From Nocardioides sp. zg-DK7169 (lineage in GTDB: Bacteria > Actinomycetota > Actinomycetes > Propionibacteriales > Nocardioidaceae), in the NCBI RefSeq assembly GCF_013155365.1, contig NZ_JABJRA010000006.1:248001-312000 (forward strand): a stretch of DNA of 64,000 nt. Reading direction: 5' to 3'. Positions 12,003-20,058 of the stretch are shown one piece after another (positions within the stretch are counted from its first letter, which is position 1; the number at the start of each line of letters is the position of its first letter). The position numbers and the translations under genes are program-made. Under the pieces are notes generated by a model. That model saw nothing but the letters and a program-made list of their open reading frames with translations, made no database searches and was not told the origin of the DNA.

Positions 12003-12824
12003 GTGAAGCACCACCTCGTCCGGCTGCTGCTCGTCCTCGCCGCAGTCGTCTCCGCCGGTTTCCTCGCGGCGGTACCCGCTGCCGCATCGCTGGAGAGCGC
12101 GGGGGAGTTCACGGTCTACGCCCACCGCGGCTACACCGAGAAGGCCCACCCCGAGAACACCCTCGCGGCCCTGGAGCACGCGCGCCGCCACCGGGCGCGT
12201 GCCGTCGAGGTGGACATGCGCGTCACCCGCGACGACCGGATCGTGCTGATGCACGACCGGACGCTGGACCGGACGACGACCTGCCGGGGGCCGGTGCGCA
12301 GGCACACGGCGGCCAGCATCCGACACCGGTGCCGCACGAAGCTGGGCAAGGAGCGGGTGCCGACCCTCAAGCAGGTCCTGGAGTGGGCGGCGCGGCACCG
12401 GATGCGAGTCATCCTCGAGGTCAAGGTGGACGCGCCGGTCAAGGACGCCTGGACGCCGGGCATGTTCGTGACGCTGGACCGGATGATCACCGAGCACGGC
12501 CTGCAGGACGAGGTCATCCTGCACTCCTTCAGCGCCCGGCGCCTGCGGCTGGCCAAGGAGGCGGCCCCCTCCCTGCACGTCCAGGTCATCACCCAGCGGT
12601 GGGCTGCCGTGGCTCCCGTGCGGGCCTGGGCGGACGGGGTGAACGTGTGGGCCCGCCACCTGAACGCCGCGCGGGTCGAGAGGCTGCACGCCGACGGGCT
12701 CTACGTGCTCGGCCGGGACTCCGACGAGCCCGCGGACTGGCGCAGGATCCGGCGCAGCGGTGCCGACGGGCTGGTCACGGACGCGGTCCCCGGCGCCCTG
12801 CGGATCGCGCCGCCCGGGCGCTGA
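12003..12824 (+). CDS. Secreted glycerophosphodiester phosphodiesterase
   Basis: 273 residues from GTG 12003, chosen because AGGGAG lies upstream and translation then opens with a signal peptide (KHHLVRLLLVLAAVVSAGFLAAVPAAA). The GDPD TIM barrel follows: HRGYTEKAHPENT, EVDMRVTRDDRIVLMHD with catalytic His and acidic metal ligands, ILEVKV, and ADGLVTD near the end. Likely releases sn-glycerol-3-phosphate from glycerophosphodiesters outside the cell. Monocistronic. Confidence 0.85.
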   Translation: MKHHLVRLLLVLAAVVSAGFLAAVPAAASLESAGEFTVYAHRGYTEKAHPENTLAALEHARRHRARAVEVDMRVTRDDRIVLMHDRTLDRTTTCRGPVRRHTAASIRHRCRTKLGKERVPTLKQVLEWAARHRMRVILEVKVDAPVKDAWTPGMFVTLDRMITEHGLQDEVILHSFSARRLRLAKEAAPSLHVQVITQRWAAVAPVRAWADGVNVWARHLNAARVERLHADGLYVLGRDSDEPADWRRIRRSGADGLVTDAVPGALRIAPPGR

Positions 12825-12868
12825 CGCACCGCCCGCCGCCCCGGGTGAGAGCGCCGTCACGGCCCGCT

Positions 12869-12883
12869 TTCCACTGAGTGGAA
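12869..12883. promoter_or_regulatory. Palindrome upstream of the secreted amidase
   Basis: TTCCACTGAGTGGAA is a perfect 15-base palindrome about 95 bp before the amidase start and about 50 bp before a possible minus-10 TAACGT (12936-12941). The TTCC-N7-GGAA layout resembles IclR-type operators, but no regulator gene is adjacent. Confidence 0.4.
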
Positions 12884-12978
12884 CGCGCGACCCCTTCTGT
12901 TTCCCACTCGAAACGGACGCGAAACAACGCGTTCCTAACGTCTGGACCATCACAGCAGCACCGACGGAAGGGACGCGC

Positions 12979-15801
12979 GTGAAGAAGCAGACCAGGACCC
13001 TCACCTCGCTGGCCGCAGCGGCGGTCATCGGAGCGAGCGTGCTCGGCGGAGGAGCGCTCGGCGCCCCCGCCCAGGCCGCGCCGTCGTCCGCCACGGACGA
13101 CGCAGCCGCCGCCTACCTCGCGCCGTACTGGACCGAGGCCGACCTGACCGGCGACCGCCAGGTCACCCGTGCGGACGTCGACCTGCTGGTCGCGGCCCTC
13201 GGCACCGAGACCGGCGACGCCGGCTGGGACGAGGTCGCGAAGGGCGACCTCGACGCCGACGGCGTCGTGGAGCTGAGCGACGTCGCCGACCTCGCCCAGC
13301 GGATGGTGTACGACGACGGCGCGTTCGAGCTGGTCGAGGCGACGGCGCTGGAGATGCAGGCCGCGATGAACGCCGGCGTGATCACCTCCGTGGAGCTCAC
13401 CCGCTCCTACCTCGAGCGCATCGCCGCCTACGACGCCAAGGAGACCGACCCCTCGGCCCCCGGGCGCGCGCTGAACTCGATCATCGCCACCAGCGACGTC
13501 GCCCTCGAGGCGGCGGCCGCCAGCGACGCCGCGCGCGCCGAGAACGGCGGCCCGCGCAGCATGCTCGACGGGATCCCGGTGCTGCTCAAGGACAACTACG
13601 ACACCCGCGACATGGCGACCACGGCCGGCTGCTCGTGCTGGGAGGACAACCTCACCGAGGACGACGCGTTCATGGTGAAGGGCCTGCGCGAGGCCGGCGC
13701 GATCGTGCTCGGCAAGGCCAGCCTCGACGAGTTCGCCTACGGCTTCGCCTCGGAGTTCAGCGCCGGCCAGCCGGTGGGCTCCTCCAAGCTCGTCGCCAGC
13801 CCCTACCTGCTCTCGCGCACCGCCGGCGGCTCCAGCGGCGGCACCGGCGCCTCCATCGCGGCCAACCTCGGCGCGATCGGCTTCGGCACCGACACCGGCG
13901 GCTCGATCCGGGTGCCCTCCAGCTACAACCAGCTGGTCGGCGTGCGCCCGACCGTCGGGCTGGCCAGCCGCGACGGCATCGTGCCGCTCGCGCTCAGCCA
14001 GGACACCGGCGGCCCGATGGCCCGCACCGTCTCCGACGCCGCGATCGCCCTGGACGCCGTCGTCGGCGTCGACCCCGCCGACCCGGTGACGGCCACGCAG
14101 GTCGGCAAGGTCCCGGAGTCCTACACCGAGGGGCTGGACCCCGAGGCGCTCGCCGGCAAGCGGCTGGGCTACCTGGCCTCGATGGTCCCGAGCAACGCGG
14201 CCGCGAAGCGGCTGTTCAACCAGGCGGTCGCCGACCTGCGCGCCCAGGGCGCGGTCGTCGAGGAGATCTCCATCGACGGCATCGCCCCGATCCTGAGCGA
14301 GGGCAGCGGCAGCACCAACGAGTTCAAGCGCGACCTCGCGGAGTACGTCGAGCACCACCTCAGCGACGCGGTCACGATCCGCACGCTGGACGACATCATC
14401 GCTTCCGGCCGGTTCGTGCCGTCGCGGCGCAGCACCTTCACCAGCCGCAACGCCGTGACCCCCGAGCAGTACGACGCCTGGATGGAGCGCCACACCGCGG
14501 TCCTCGACGAGGGCGGCACGCTGGTCACCGGGGCGCTCGACGCGAACGAGCTGGACGCGCTGATCTACCCCAGCGGCACGCCGTACGGCACCCACAGCAC
14601 CAACATGCGCCTCAGCCCCAACACCGGCCTGCCCGCGGTGACGGTGCCGATGGGCCAGGCGATCGAGGCCGACAACTCACTCACCGGCGCCGGCGTCAAC
14701 CTCGAGCTGCTCGGCCGCGACTTCAGCGAGGGCGAGCTGCTCGCGATGGCCTACGCCTACGAGCAGGCCACCCAGCACCGCACCGCCCCGAAGCTGTACG
14801 GCCCGCTGGAGGAGAAGGCCCCCGCGACCCCCGTGGCGGCGTCCTCCGGTGAGCCCGGCTGGACCGTGACCACCTCGACCGACGAGGTCGCGGCGGGTGA
14901 GACGGTCACCGTGACGGTCACGGCCGACGCGGCGAGCGACCTCTACGCCTACGACCTGGCGCTCGACTTCGACCCCGAGGTCCTGGCCTACGTCGAGGGC
15001 AGCGCGAGCACCCCGAACACCGGCGCGACGTACGGCGTGGCGAGCGACGGCACGCTGAACGTCGTCCACACCGAGCTGGGCGAGTCCCCGGCCAGCGACG
15101 GCACGGTCGTGCTGGCCGAGGCCACCTTCACCGCGGTCGGCTCCGGCTCGACCAAGGTGCTGGCCTCCGCGGTCGAGCAGGTCTCCACCGACCTCGCCGA
15201 GACCACGGCGACCGACATCGGCTCCGCGGACCTCACGGTCGAGGGCGCGGCACCTGTCGCCACCACCGCCCCGTCGGTCAGTGGGACGCCGACCGTCGGC
15301 AAGCGACTGGTCGCCGCCCCCGGCGCCTGGGACGTCAAGGGCGCCAGGTTCTCCTACCAGTGGCTGCGGGCCGGCACGCCGATCCCCGGCGCGACCTCCC
15401 GCACCTACGCGGTGGCCCCCGCCGACGCCGGTCGTCGCCTCGCCGTCCGGGTGACCGCGTCCCGCGCCGGTCACGCCGCCGGCACCGCCGTCTCGCAGCG
15501 CACCGCCAAGGTCGCCGCCGCCCGCACCCGCCTCACGGTGACGGCGCCGGCGAAGGTGCGCCCCTCGGCCCGCCCGGTGCTCCGGGTGCAGCTCTCCGCC
15601 TCCGGCGTGAAGCCGACCGGCACCCTCCGGGTCACCTATGGCGGCAAGGTCGTCGCCAAGGCGCTCCGAGTGAAGGCGGGTCGGGCCACCTTGACCCTGC
15701 CGGCCAAGCGCCCCGGCACCCGCGTGGTGCGCGTGGTCCTCACCCCGGACCAGGGCTTCACCAAGGCCACCGGCACCGCCAAGGTGACCGTGCGCCGCTG
15801 A
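12979..15801 (+). CDS. Secreted amidase with dockerin-like and cohesin-like modules
   Basis: 940 residues from GTG 12979, placed after GGAAGGGA. Order of parts: signal peptide (1-32); two EF-hand-like dockerin repeats (about 49-110, DLTGDRQVTRADVDLL and DLDADGVVELSDVADL); an amidase-signature domain (about 120-600) with Lys204, the GGSSGG loop (Ser285) and Ser309 in GTDTGGSIRVPS, the complete Ser-cisSer-Lys triad; a cohesin-like beta domain (about 627-754, with YDLALDFDPEVLAY); an Ig-like domain (about 760-845); and a basic beta-rich C-terminal domain (about 850-940). It should hydrolyse an extracellular amide, which cannot be identified. No scaffoldin or other cellulosome gene is nearby. Confidence 0.85.
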   Translation: MKKQTRTLTSLAAAAVIGASVLGGGALGAPAQAAPSSATDDAAAAYLAPYWTEADLTGDRQVTRADVDLLVAALGTETGDAGWDEVAKGDLDADGVVELSDVADLAQRMVYDDGAFELVEATALEMQAAMNAGVITSVELTRSYLERIAAYDAKETDPSAPGRALNSIIATSDVALEAAAASDAARAENGGPRSMLDGIPVLLKDNYDTRDMATTAGCSCWEDNLTEDDAFMVKGLREAGAIVLGKASLDEFAYGFASEFSAGQPVGSSKLVASPYLLSRTAGGSSGGTGASIAANLGAIGFGTDTGGSIRVPSSYNQLVGVRPTVGLASRDGIVPLALSQDTGGPMARTVSDAAIALDAVVGVDPADPVTATQVGKVPESYTEGLDPEALAGKRLGYLASMVPSNAAAKRLFNQAVADLRAQGAVVEEISIDGIAPILSEGSGSTNEFKRDLAEYVEHHLSDAVTIRTLDDIIASGRFVPSRRSTFTSRNAVTPEQYDAWMERHTAVLDEGGTLVTGALDANELDALIYPSGTPYGTHSTNMRLSPNTGLPAVTVPMGQAIEADNSLTGAGVNLELLGRDFSEGELLAMAYAYEQATQHRTAPKLYGPLEEKAPATPVAASSGEPGWTVTTSTDEVAAGETVTVTVTADAASDLYAYDLALDFDPEVLAYVEGSASTPNTGATYGVASDGTLNVVHTELGESPASDGTVVLAEATFTAVGSGSTKVLASAVEQVSTDLAETTATDIGSADLTVEGAAPVATTAPSVSGTPTVGKRLVAAPGAWDVKGARFSYQWLRAGTPIPGATSRTYAVAPADAGRRLAVRVTASRAGHAAGTAVSQRTAKVAAARTRLTVTAPAKVRPSARPVLRVQLSASGVKPTGTLRVTYGGKVVAKALRVKAGRATLTLPAKRPGTRVVRVVLTPDQGFTKATGTAKVTVRR

Positions 15802-15813
15802 TCCTCTCCACCC

Positions 15814-15859
15814 CCGACGGGCGTCGCCCGGACCGATCGGTCCGGGTGGCGCCCGTCGG
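15814..15859 (+). terminator. Nested hairpin after the amidase gene
   Basis: CCGACGGGCG pairs with CGCCCGTCGG and encloses the palindromic core CCCGGACCGATCGGTCCGGG, starting 12 bases after the stop codon. A short T run (GTTTCC) follows. Confidence 0.75.
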
Positions 15860-15872
15860 CGTTTCCTCGGGT

Positions 15873-15896
15873 CCGTCGGTCGAGCGTGTCGAGGCC
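15873..15896 (-). repeat. Short intergenic repeat, copy left of the HNH gene
   Basis: The reverse complement reads GGCCTCGACACGCTCGACC... and matches the copy at 17343-17366 at about 20 of 24 positions, in opposite orientation. Similar dispersed elements are common between actinobacterial genes. Confidence 0.45.
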
Positions 15897-15935
15897 TCAG
15901 CAGGAGAGCAACGGCCTCGGGAGAACTCCTTGCTC

Positions 15936-15951
15936 TCGAACGTGCGTTCGA
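15936..15951 (+). promoter_or_regulatory. LexA (SOS) box
   Basis: TCGAAC-GTGC-GTTCGA matches the mycobacterial/actinobacterial LexA consensus TCGAAC-N4-GTTCGA at every fixed position; the palindrome extends one more base each side. It ends 1 base before the minus-10, so bound LexA would block transcription of the HNH gene. Confidence 0.85.
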
Positions 15952-15952
15952 G

Positions 15953-15958
15953 TAGACT
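15953..15958 (+). promoter_or_regulatory. Leaderless-type minus-10 of the HNH gene
   Basis: TAGACT, 5 bases before ATG 15964 and adjoining the LexA box. Confidence 0.5.
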
Positions 15959-15963
15959 GAGGC

Positions 15964-17259
15964 ATGGCCTCACCGGATGTCCCCGACTGCGACACTCCAG
16001 CCGCCGTGCTGGCGTTCGTGGAGGCGCAGCGGGCTGTCGCCCAGGCTGCGGAGGTCAAGGTCCTTCAGGGGGCGCTGGCGTGGGCGGCGATGCATCCGGA
16101 GGAGTCGGTCTCGACGGCTCCGACGACCGGTCTGATCTTCGCCGAGATAGCGGTCCCGCTCGCGGGCGAAGGGACCCCGCTGGTCGCGGAGTTCGCGCCG
16201 ATGGAGCTGGGTGCTGCCCTCGGGGTGTCGACGGATTCGGCGAAGTCGTTGATCGGGGATGCGCTCGAGCTGGCCCACCGGTTGAAGCGCACGTGGGCGC
16301 TCGTGCAGGCCGGGAAGGTGCCGGCGTGGAAGGCCCGCCGGGTCGCGCAGCTGACCACCACGTTGCCATTGGTCGCCGCGGAGTACGTCGACCGTCAGCT
16401 GGCTCCGGTCGTGGGGAAGGTCGGCTTCGCGGCGATCGGGCGGCTGGTGGAGCATGCCCGGGTGACCTTCGACCCCGAGGGTGCGGAGAAGCAGCGGCGC
16501 GAGGCGGCCGACGGGCGCCGTTTCGACGTGCACACCGAGGCGGCGGACTTCGACGGCACCGTGCAGGTCGAGGGCACCCTCGACCTCGCCGACGCGCTCG
16601 ACCTGGACGCCGCGATCCGCCAAGGCGCGGCGGAGCTCGCCGCGCTGGGCTCGGAGGAGTCCCTCGACGTCCGGCGCTCCATGGCCGTCGGTGAGCTCGC
16701 CCGGCGCCAGCTCACCTTGGACCTGATGGCTGAGGCGGGCGAGGGAGCAGGGTCGGTGGTGAAGCCGCGGCAGGTCGTGATCCACGTCCATCTCTCCGAG
16801 GCGGCGCTCGGCGGCGAGCCCGGCATCGCAAGGGTCGAGGAGACCCGGTCGATCGTGTCGACCGAGCAGGTCCGCGACTGGTGCAGCGGTGACGCCCAGG
16901 TCGTGATCAAGCCCGCCATCGACCTCGACGAGCATCACCACACCGACGCCTACGCGGTCCCCGACCGCTTGGCCGAGCAGACCCGTCTGACCGACCCGAC
17001 CTGCGCGTTCCCGTGGTGCGAGAGGCCGGCGAGACGCTGCGACGCCGACCACGTCGTCGCCCACGGCGAGGGCGGCCCCACGTGCAGCTGCAACATCGCG
17101 CCGCTGTGCCGGCGACATCACCGGGCCAAGACCCACACGGGCTGGACCTGCGAGCGGACCGATCCGGCGACGCACCTCTGGCGATCACCCCACGGCCTGC
17201 ACCTGGTCAAGGACCGCGGCACCACCCGCCTCCTGACGGCACACCCACCCGACGCGTAG
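15964..17259 (+). CDS. DUF222 / HNH endonuclease domain protein (13E12-repeat family)
   Basis: 431 residues. The first 300 form the helical DUF222 region; the C terminus carries a Cys-rich HNH module (CAFPWCERP ... CDADHVVAHGEGGPTCSCNIAPLCRRHHRAK, about 345-385) with the DH pair, a central Asn and the final HH. This family, REP13E12 in M. tuberculosis, is often multicopy. Its function is not established; DNA-damage control here follows from the LexA box. It sits alone between two terminator-like hairpins and two inverted short repeats, suggesting an inserted unit. Confidence 0.88.
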   Translation: MASPDVPDCDTPAAVLAFVEAQRAVAQAAEVKVLQGALAWAAMHPEESVSTAPTTGLIFAEIAVPLAGEGTPLVAEFAPMELGAALGVSTDSAKSLIGDALELAHRLKRTWALVQAGKVPAWKARRVAQLTTTLPLVAAEYVDRQLAPVVGKVGFAAIGRLVEHARVTFDPEGAEKQRREAADGRRFDVHTEAADFDGTVQVEGTLDLADALDLDAAIRQGAAELAALGSEESLDVRRSMAVGELARRQLTLDLMAEAGEGAGSVVKPRQVVIHVHLSEAALGGEPGIARVEETRSIVSTEQVRDWCSGDAQVVIKPAIDLDEHHHTDAYAVPDRLAEQTRLTDPTCAFPWCERPARRCDADHVVAHGEGGPTCSCNIAPLCRRHHRAKTHTGWTCERTDPATHLWRSPHGLHLVKDRGTTRLLTAHPPDA

Positions 17260-17290
17260 GAGAGCTCCGCCCGCTCACAGTCGGTCACCA

Positions 17291-17315
17291 CCCCGCCAGC
17301 ACCCCACTGGCGGGG
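17291..17315 (+). terminator. Hairpin after the HNH gene
   Basis: CCCCGCCAG and CTGGCGGGG flank a 7-base loop, 31 bases after the stop codon. Confidence 0.6.
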
Positions 17316-17342
17316 CAGACCCCTGCCCGAGGTCTGGCCGTG

Positions 17343-17366
17343 GGTCTCGACAGGCTCGACGAACGG
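17343..17366 (+). repeat. Short intergenic repeat, copy right of the HNH gene
   Basis: Begins GGTCTCGACAGGCTCGACGA and is the inverted counterpart of 15873-15896. Confidence 0.45.
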
Positions 17367-17421
17367 GTGTCAACGGGGGCCGGCGGGCGTCGACCCACGC
17401 CGGTGGGTGACCCGCGGGCGC

Positions 17422-17427
17422 TAGCCT
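17422..17427 (+). promoter_or_regulatory. Leaderless-type minus-10 of nnr
   Basis: TAGCCT, 7 bases before GTG 17435. Confidence 0.5.
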
Positions 17428-17434
17428 CGGCGGG

Positions 17435-18850
17435 GTGAGGCATGCGCACACCGTCGAGCAGGTCCGGGCCGCCGAGGCGGAGCTGATGGCGCGGCTCCCC
17501 GCGGGGACGCTGATGCAGCGCGCGGCCCACGGGCTCGCCCATGCGGTGCTCGACCTGCTCGACGGCGGGTACGGGCGCCGGGCCGTGCTGCTGGTCGGGT
17601 CGGGCGACAACGGCGGCGACGCGCTGTACGCCGGCGCGCTGCTCGCCCGGCGCGGCTGCCGGGTCGAGGCGTGGCTGCTGTCCCCGCGCGCCCACGAGGG
17701 CGGCGTCGCCGCGCTCCGTGCGGCCGGCGGGCGGGTGGTCCGTGGCGTCCCCGACACGGCGTCGCACACCGAGCGCGCCGAGCGGCCCGACGTCGTGCTC
17801 GACGGCATCGTCGGGATCGGCGGGCAGCCGGGGTTGCGGCCCGAGGCGGTCGCGGCGCTGGACGCGCTCGCCGGCGTACCGGTGGTCGCGGTCGACGTGC
17901 CGTCCGGCGTCGGCGTCGACACCGGCGAGCTCGACGGGCCGCACGTGCGGGCCGCGCTCACCGTCACCTTCGGCACCCACAAGATCGCCCACCTCGTCGA
18001 CCCCGCCGCCGCGGCCTGCGGCGTGCTGCACCTCGTCGACATCGGCCTCGACCTGCCCGACGCGCCGCTCGAGGCGCTCCAGCCGTACGACGTCGCCCGG
18101 CTGCTGCCGCGGCCGGCGCCCGACGCGCACAAGTACATCCGCGGCGTCGTCGGCGTCCGGGCCGGGTCCGCGCGCTACCCGGGCGCGGCGGTGCTGAGCG
18201 TCGCCGGCGCCGCGAGCGGGCTGTGCGGGATGGTGCGCGTCGTGGGGGACCCCGCCGTCACCGCCCGCGTGCGCGAGTCCCACCCCGAGGTGGTGGGCGA
18301 GGGGCGCGTGCAGGCCTGGGTGGTCGGCTCCGGCGGCGACGAGCACGCCGCCGAGGCGCTCGCCACCGCGACCGGCGAGGGGGTCCCGGTCGTCGTCGAC
18401 GCCGATGCCCTGGCCCACGTCACCGGCCGGCTGCCGGCGCCCGCCGTGCTCACCCCGCACGCCGGCGAGCTGGCCGCGATGCTCGGCGTCGAGCGCGCCG
18501 AGGTCGAGGCGGCCCCGCTCGCCCACGCCCGCCGCGCCGCCTGGACGTACGACACGGTCGTGCTGCTGAAGGGCCGCCACACCCTGGTCGTCCGGCCCGA
18601 CGGACGCGGCCGGGTCACCACCACCGGGACCCCGTGGCTGGCCACCGCCGGCGCCGGCGACGTCCTCGGCGGGCTGATCGGTGCGCTGCTCGCGGCCGGC
18701 CTGGAGCCGTACGACGCGGCCTCCGTCGGGTCCTGGCTGCACGGCGCCGCGGCCACCCTCGCCTCGGACGGTGGCCCGCTCGTGGCGGGCGACGTCGCAC
18801 GGGCGATCCCGGACGCGGTGCGTGGCCTCCCGGGCCGCCCGGTCCTCTAG
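17435..18850 (+). CDS. nnr: Bifunctional NAD(P)H-hydrate epimerase / ADP-dependent NAD(P)H-hydrate dehydratase
   Basis: 471 residues; repairs hydrated NAD(P)H. The N-terminal YjeF epimerase half (about 1-210) has LMQRAAHGLA, GSGDNGGDALYAG and VVLDGIVGIG. The C-terminal ribokinase-like dehydratase half (about 225-471) has LTPHAGELAAML, VLLKGRHTLV and the nucleotide-binding TAGAGDVLGG. The usual GxGNNGGDG loop reads GSGDNGGDA, a mild deviation. It leads the alr group, as in other actinobacteria. Confidence 0.93.
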   Translation: MRHAHTVEQVRAAEAELMARLPAGTLMQRAAHGLAHAVLDLLDGGYGRRAVLLVGSGDNGGDALYAGALLARRGCRVEAWLLSPRAHEGGVAALRAAGGRVVRGVPDTASHTERAERPDVVLDGIVGIGGQPGLRPEAVAALDALAGVPVVAVDVPSGVGVDTGELDGPHVRAALTVTFGTHKIAHLVDPAAAACGVLHLVDIGLDLPDAPLEALQPYDVARLLPRPAPDAHKYIRGVVGVRAGSARYPGAAVLSVAGAASGLCGMVRVVGDPAVTARVRESHPEVVGEGRVQAWVVGSGGDEHAAEALATATGEGVPVVVDADALAHVTGRLPAPAVLTPHAGELAAMLGVERAEVEAAPLAHARRAAWTYDTVVLLKGRHTLVVRPDGRGRVTTTGTPWLATAGAGDVLGGLIGALLAAGLEPYDAASVGSWLHGAAATLASDGGPLVAGDVARAIPDAVRGLPGRPVL

Positions 18851-18912
18851 TCCACCGCGGGTCCGCAGGGGCCATCTCTCCCGTCGAGGGCCGGGATGGG
18901 AGAATCGGAGCC

Positions 18913-20058
18913 ATGACCGCCGCGCGAGCCGAGATCGTCGTCGACCTCGCGGCGGTGCGGCACAACGTCAGGCGGCTGCGCGAGCTCGTCGGCGACGACG
19001 TGCAGATGATGACCGTCGTCAAGGCCGACGGCTACGGCCACGGCATGGTCGAGGTGGCCCGTGCGGCCCGCGAGGCAGGCGCCGACTGGCTCGGCGTGGC
19101 CACCCCCGAGGAGGCCCTCGCGCTGCGCGAGTCCGGCGACGTCGGACGGGTGCTGTGCTGGCTGGCCGCGCCGGGGGAGAACTACGGCGCCGTCATCGGC
19201 GCGGACGTCGACGTCACGGCGTACTCCGTCGCCCAGCTCGACGAGATCGCCGCCGGTGTCGCCGGCGCCGGTCGCCCCGCGCGGGTGCAGCTCAAGATCG
19301 ACACCGGCCTGTCCCGCGGCGGCGCCACCCGCGCCGACTGGCCCGCAGTCGTCGAGCGGGCCCGGCGCGGCGAGGACGACGGCCTGTGGCGCGTCACCGG
19401 CATCTGGTCGCACTTCTCCTCCAGCGACGAGCCCGACGACCCCGCCAACGCCGCCCAGGAGGACGTCCTGCGCTGGGCCGTCGAGGTGGCCGAGCAGGCG
19501 GGCCTGCGCCCGGAGGTGCGCCACATCGCGAACTCCGCGGCGGCGGTGCTACGACCCTCCTCGCGCTTCGACCTGGTGCGCTGCGGGCTGGCCTCCTACG
19601 GCCTGGACCCCGCCCCGGGGCACCTGCCCGACCTGGGCCTCGTGCCCGCGATGACCGTGCGGGCCAGCCTGCTGCTGGTCAAGGACGTCGCGGCCGGCGA
19701 CGCGGTCTCCTACGGCCGCACCTGGGTCGCCCCCGCTGCCACCACGCTCGGCCTGGTGCCCGGCGGGTACGGCGACGGCGTCCCGCGCCACGCCAGCAGC
19801 CGCGCCGAGGTGTGGATCGACGGCAAGCGGCGTCCCGTCCGCGGACGGATCTGCATGGACCAGTTCGTCGTCGACCTCGAGGGCGACCGGCCCGAGCCGG
19901 GCGCGGAGGTCGTGCTGTGGGGCACCGGCCTCGACGGCGCGCCGACGGCACAGGACTGGGCCGAGGCCGCCGACACGATCAGCTACGAGGTCGTCACCCG
20001 CATCGGCGGGCGCCTGACCCGCCGCCACGTCGACACCGAGGCGAGCCGGTGGGGCTGA
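18913..20058 (+). CDS. alr: Alanine racemase
   Basis: 381 residues; PLP enzyme making D-alanine for peptidoglycan. The PLP lysine lies in VVKADGYGHG near 38, the barrel holds KIDTGLSRGG, and the catalytic Tyr is in LVPGGYGDGVPR, with RGRICMDQFVVDL in the C-terminal beta domain. Start ATG 18913 follows nnr by 62 bases; the next gene overlaps its end by 10 bases. Confidence 0.95.
   Translation: MTAARAEIVVDLAAVRHNVRRLRELVGDDVQMMTVVKADGYGHGMVEVARAAREAGADWLGVATPEEALALRESGDVGRVLCWLAAPGENYGAVIGADVDVTAYSVAQLDEIAAGVAGAGRPARVQLKIDTGLSRGGATRADWPAVVERARRGEDDGLWRVTGIWSHFSSSDEPDDPANAAQEDVLRWAVEVAEQAGLRPEVRHIANSAAAVLRPSSRFDLVRCGLASYGLDPAPGHLPDLGLVPAMTVRASLLLVKDVAAGDAVSYGRTWVAPAATTLGLVPGGYGDGVPRHASSRAEVWIDGKRRPVRGRICMDQFVVDLEGDRPEPGAEVVLWGTGLDGAPTAQDWAEAADTISYEVVTRIGGRLTRRHVDTEASRWG

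Noticed and set aside
9543-13094. Minus-strand open frame of more than 1100 codons opposite glmS, acpS and the phosphodiesterase gene
   Set aside because: Crosses several real genes and intergenic DNA with repetitive composition; no start signal or domain.
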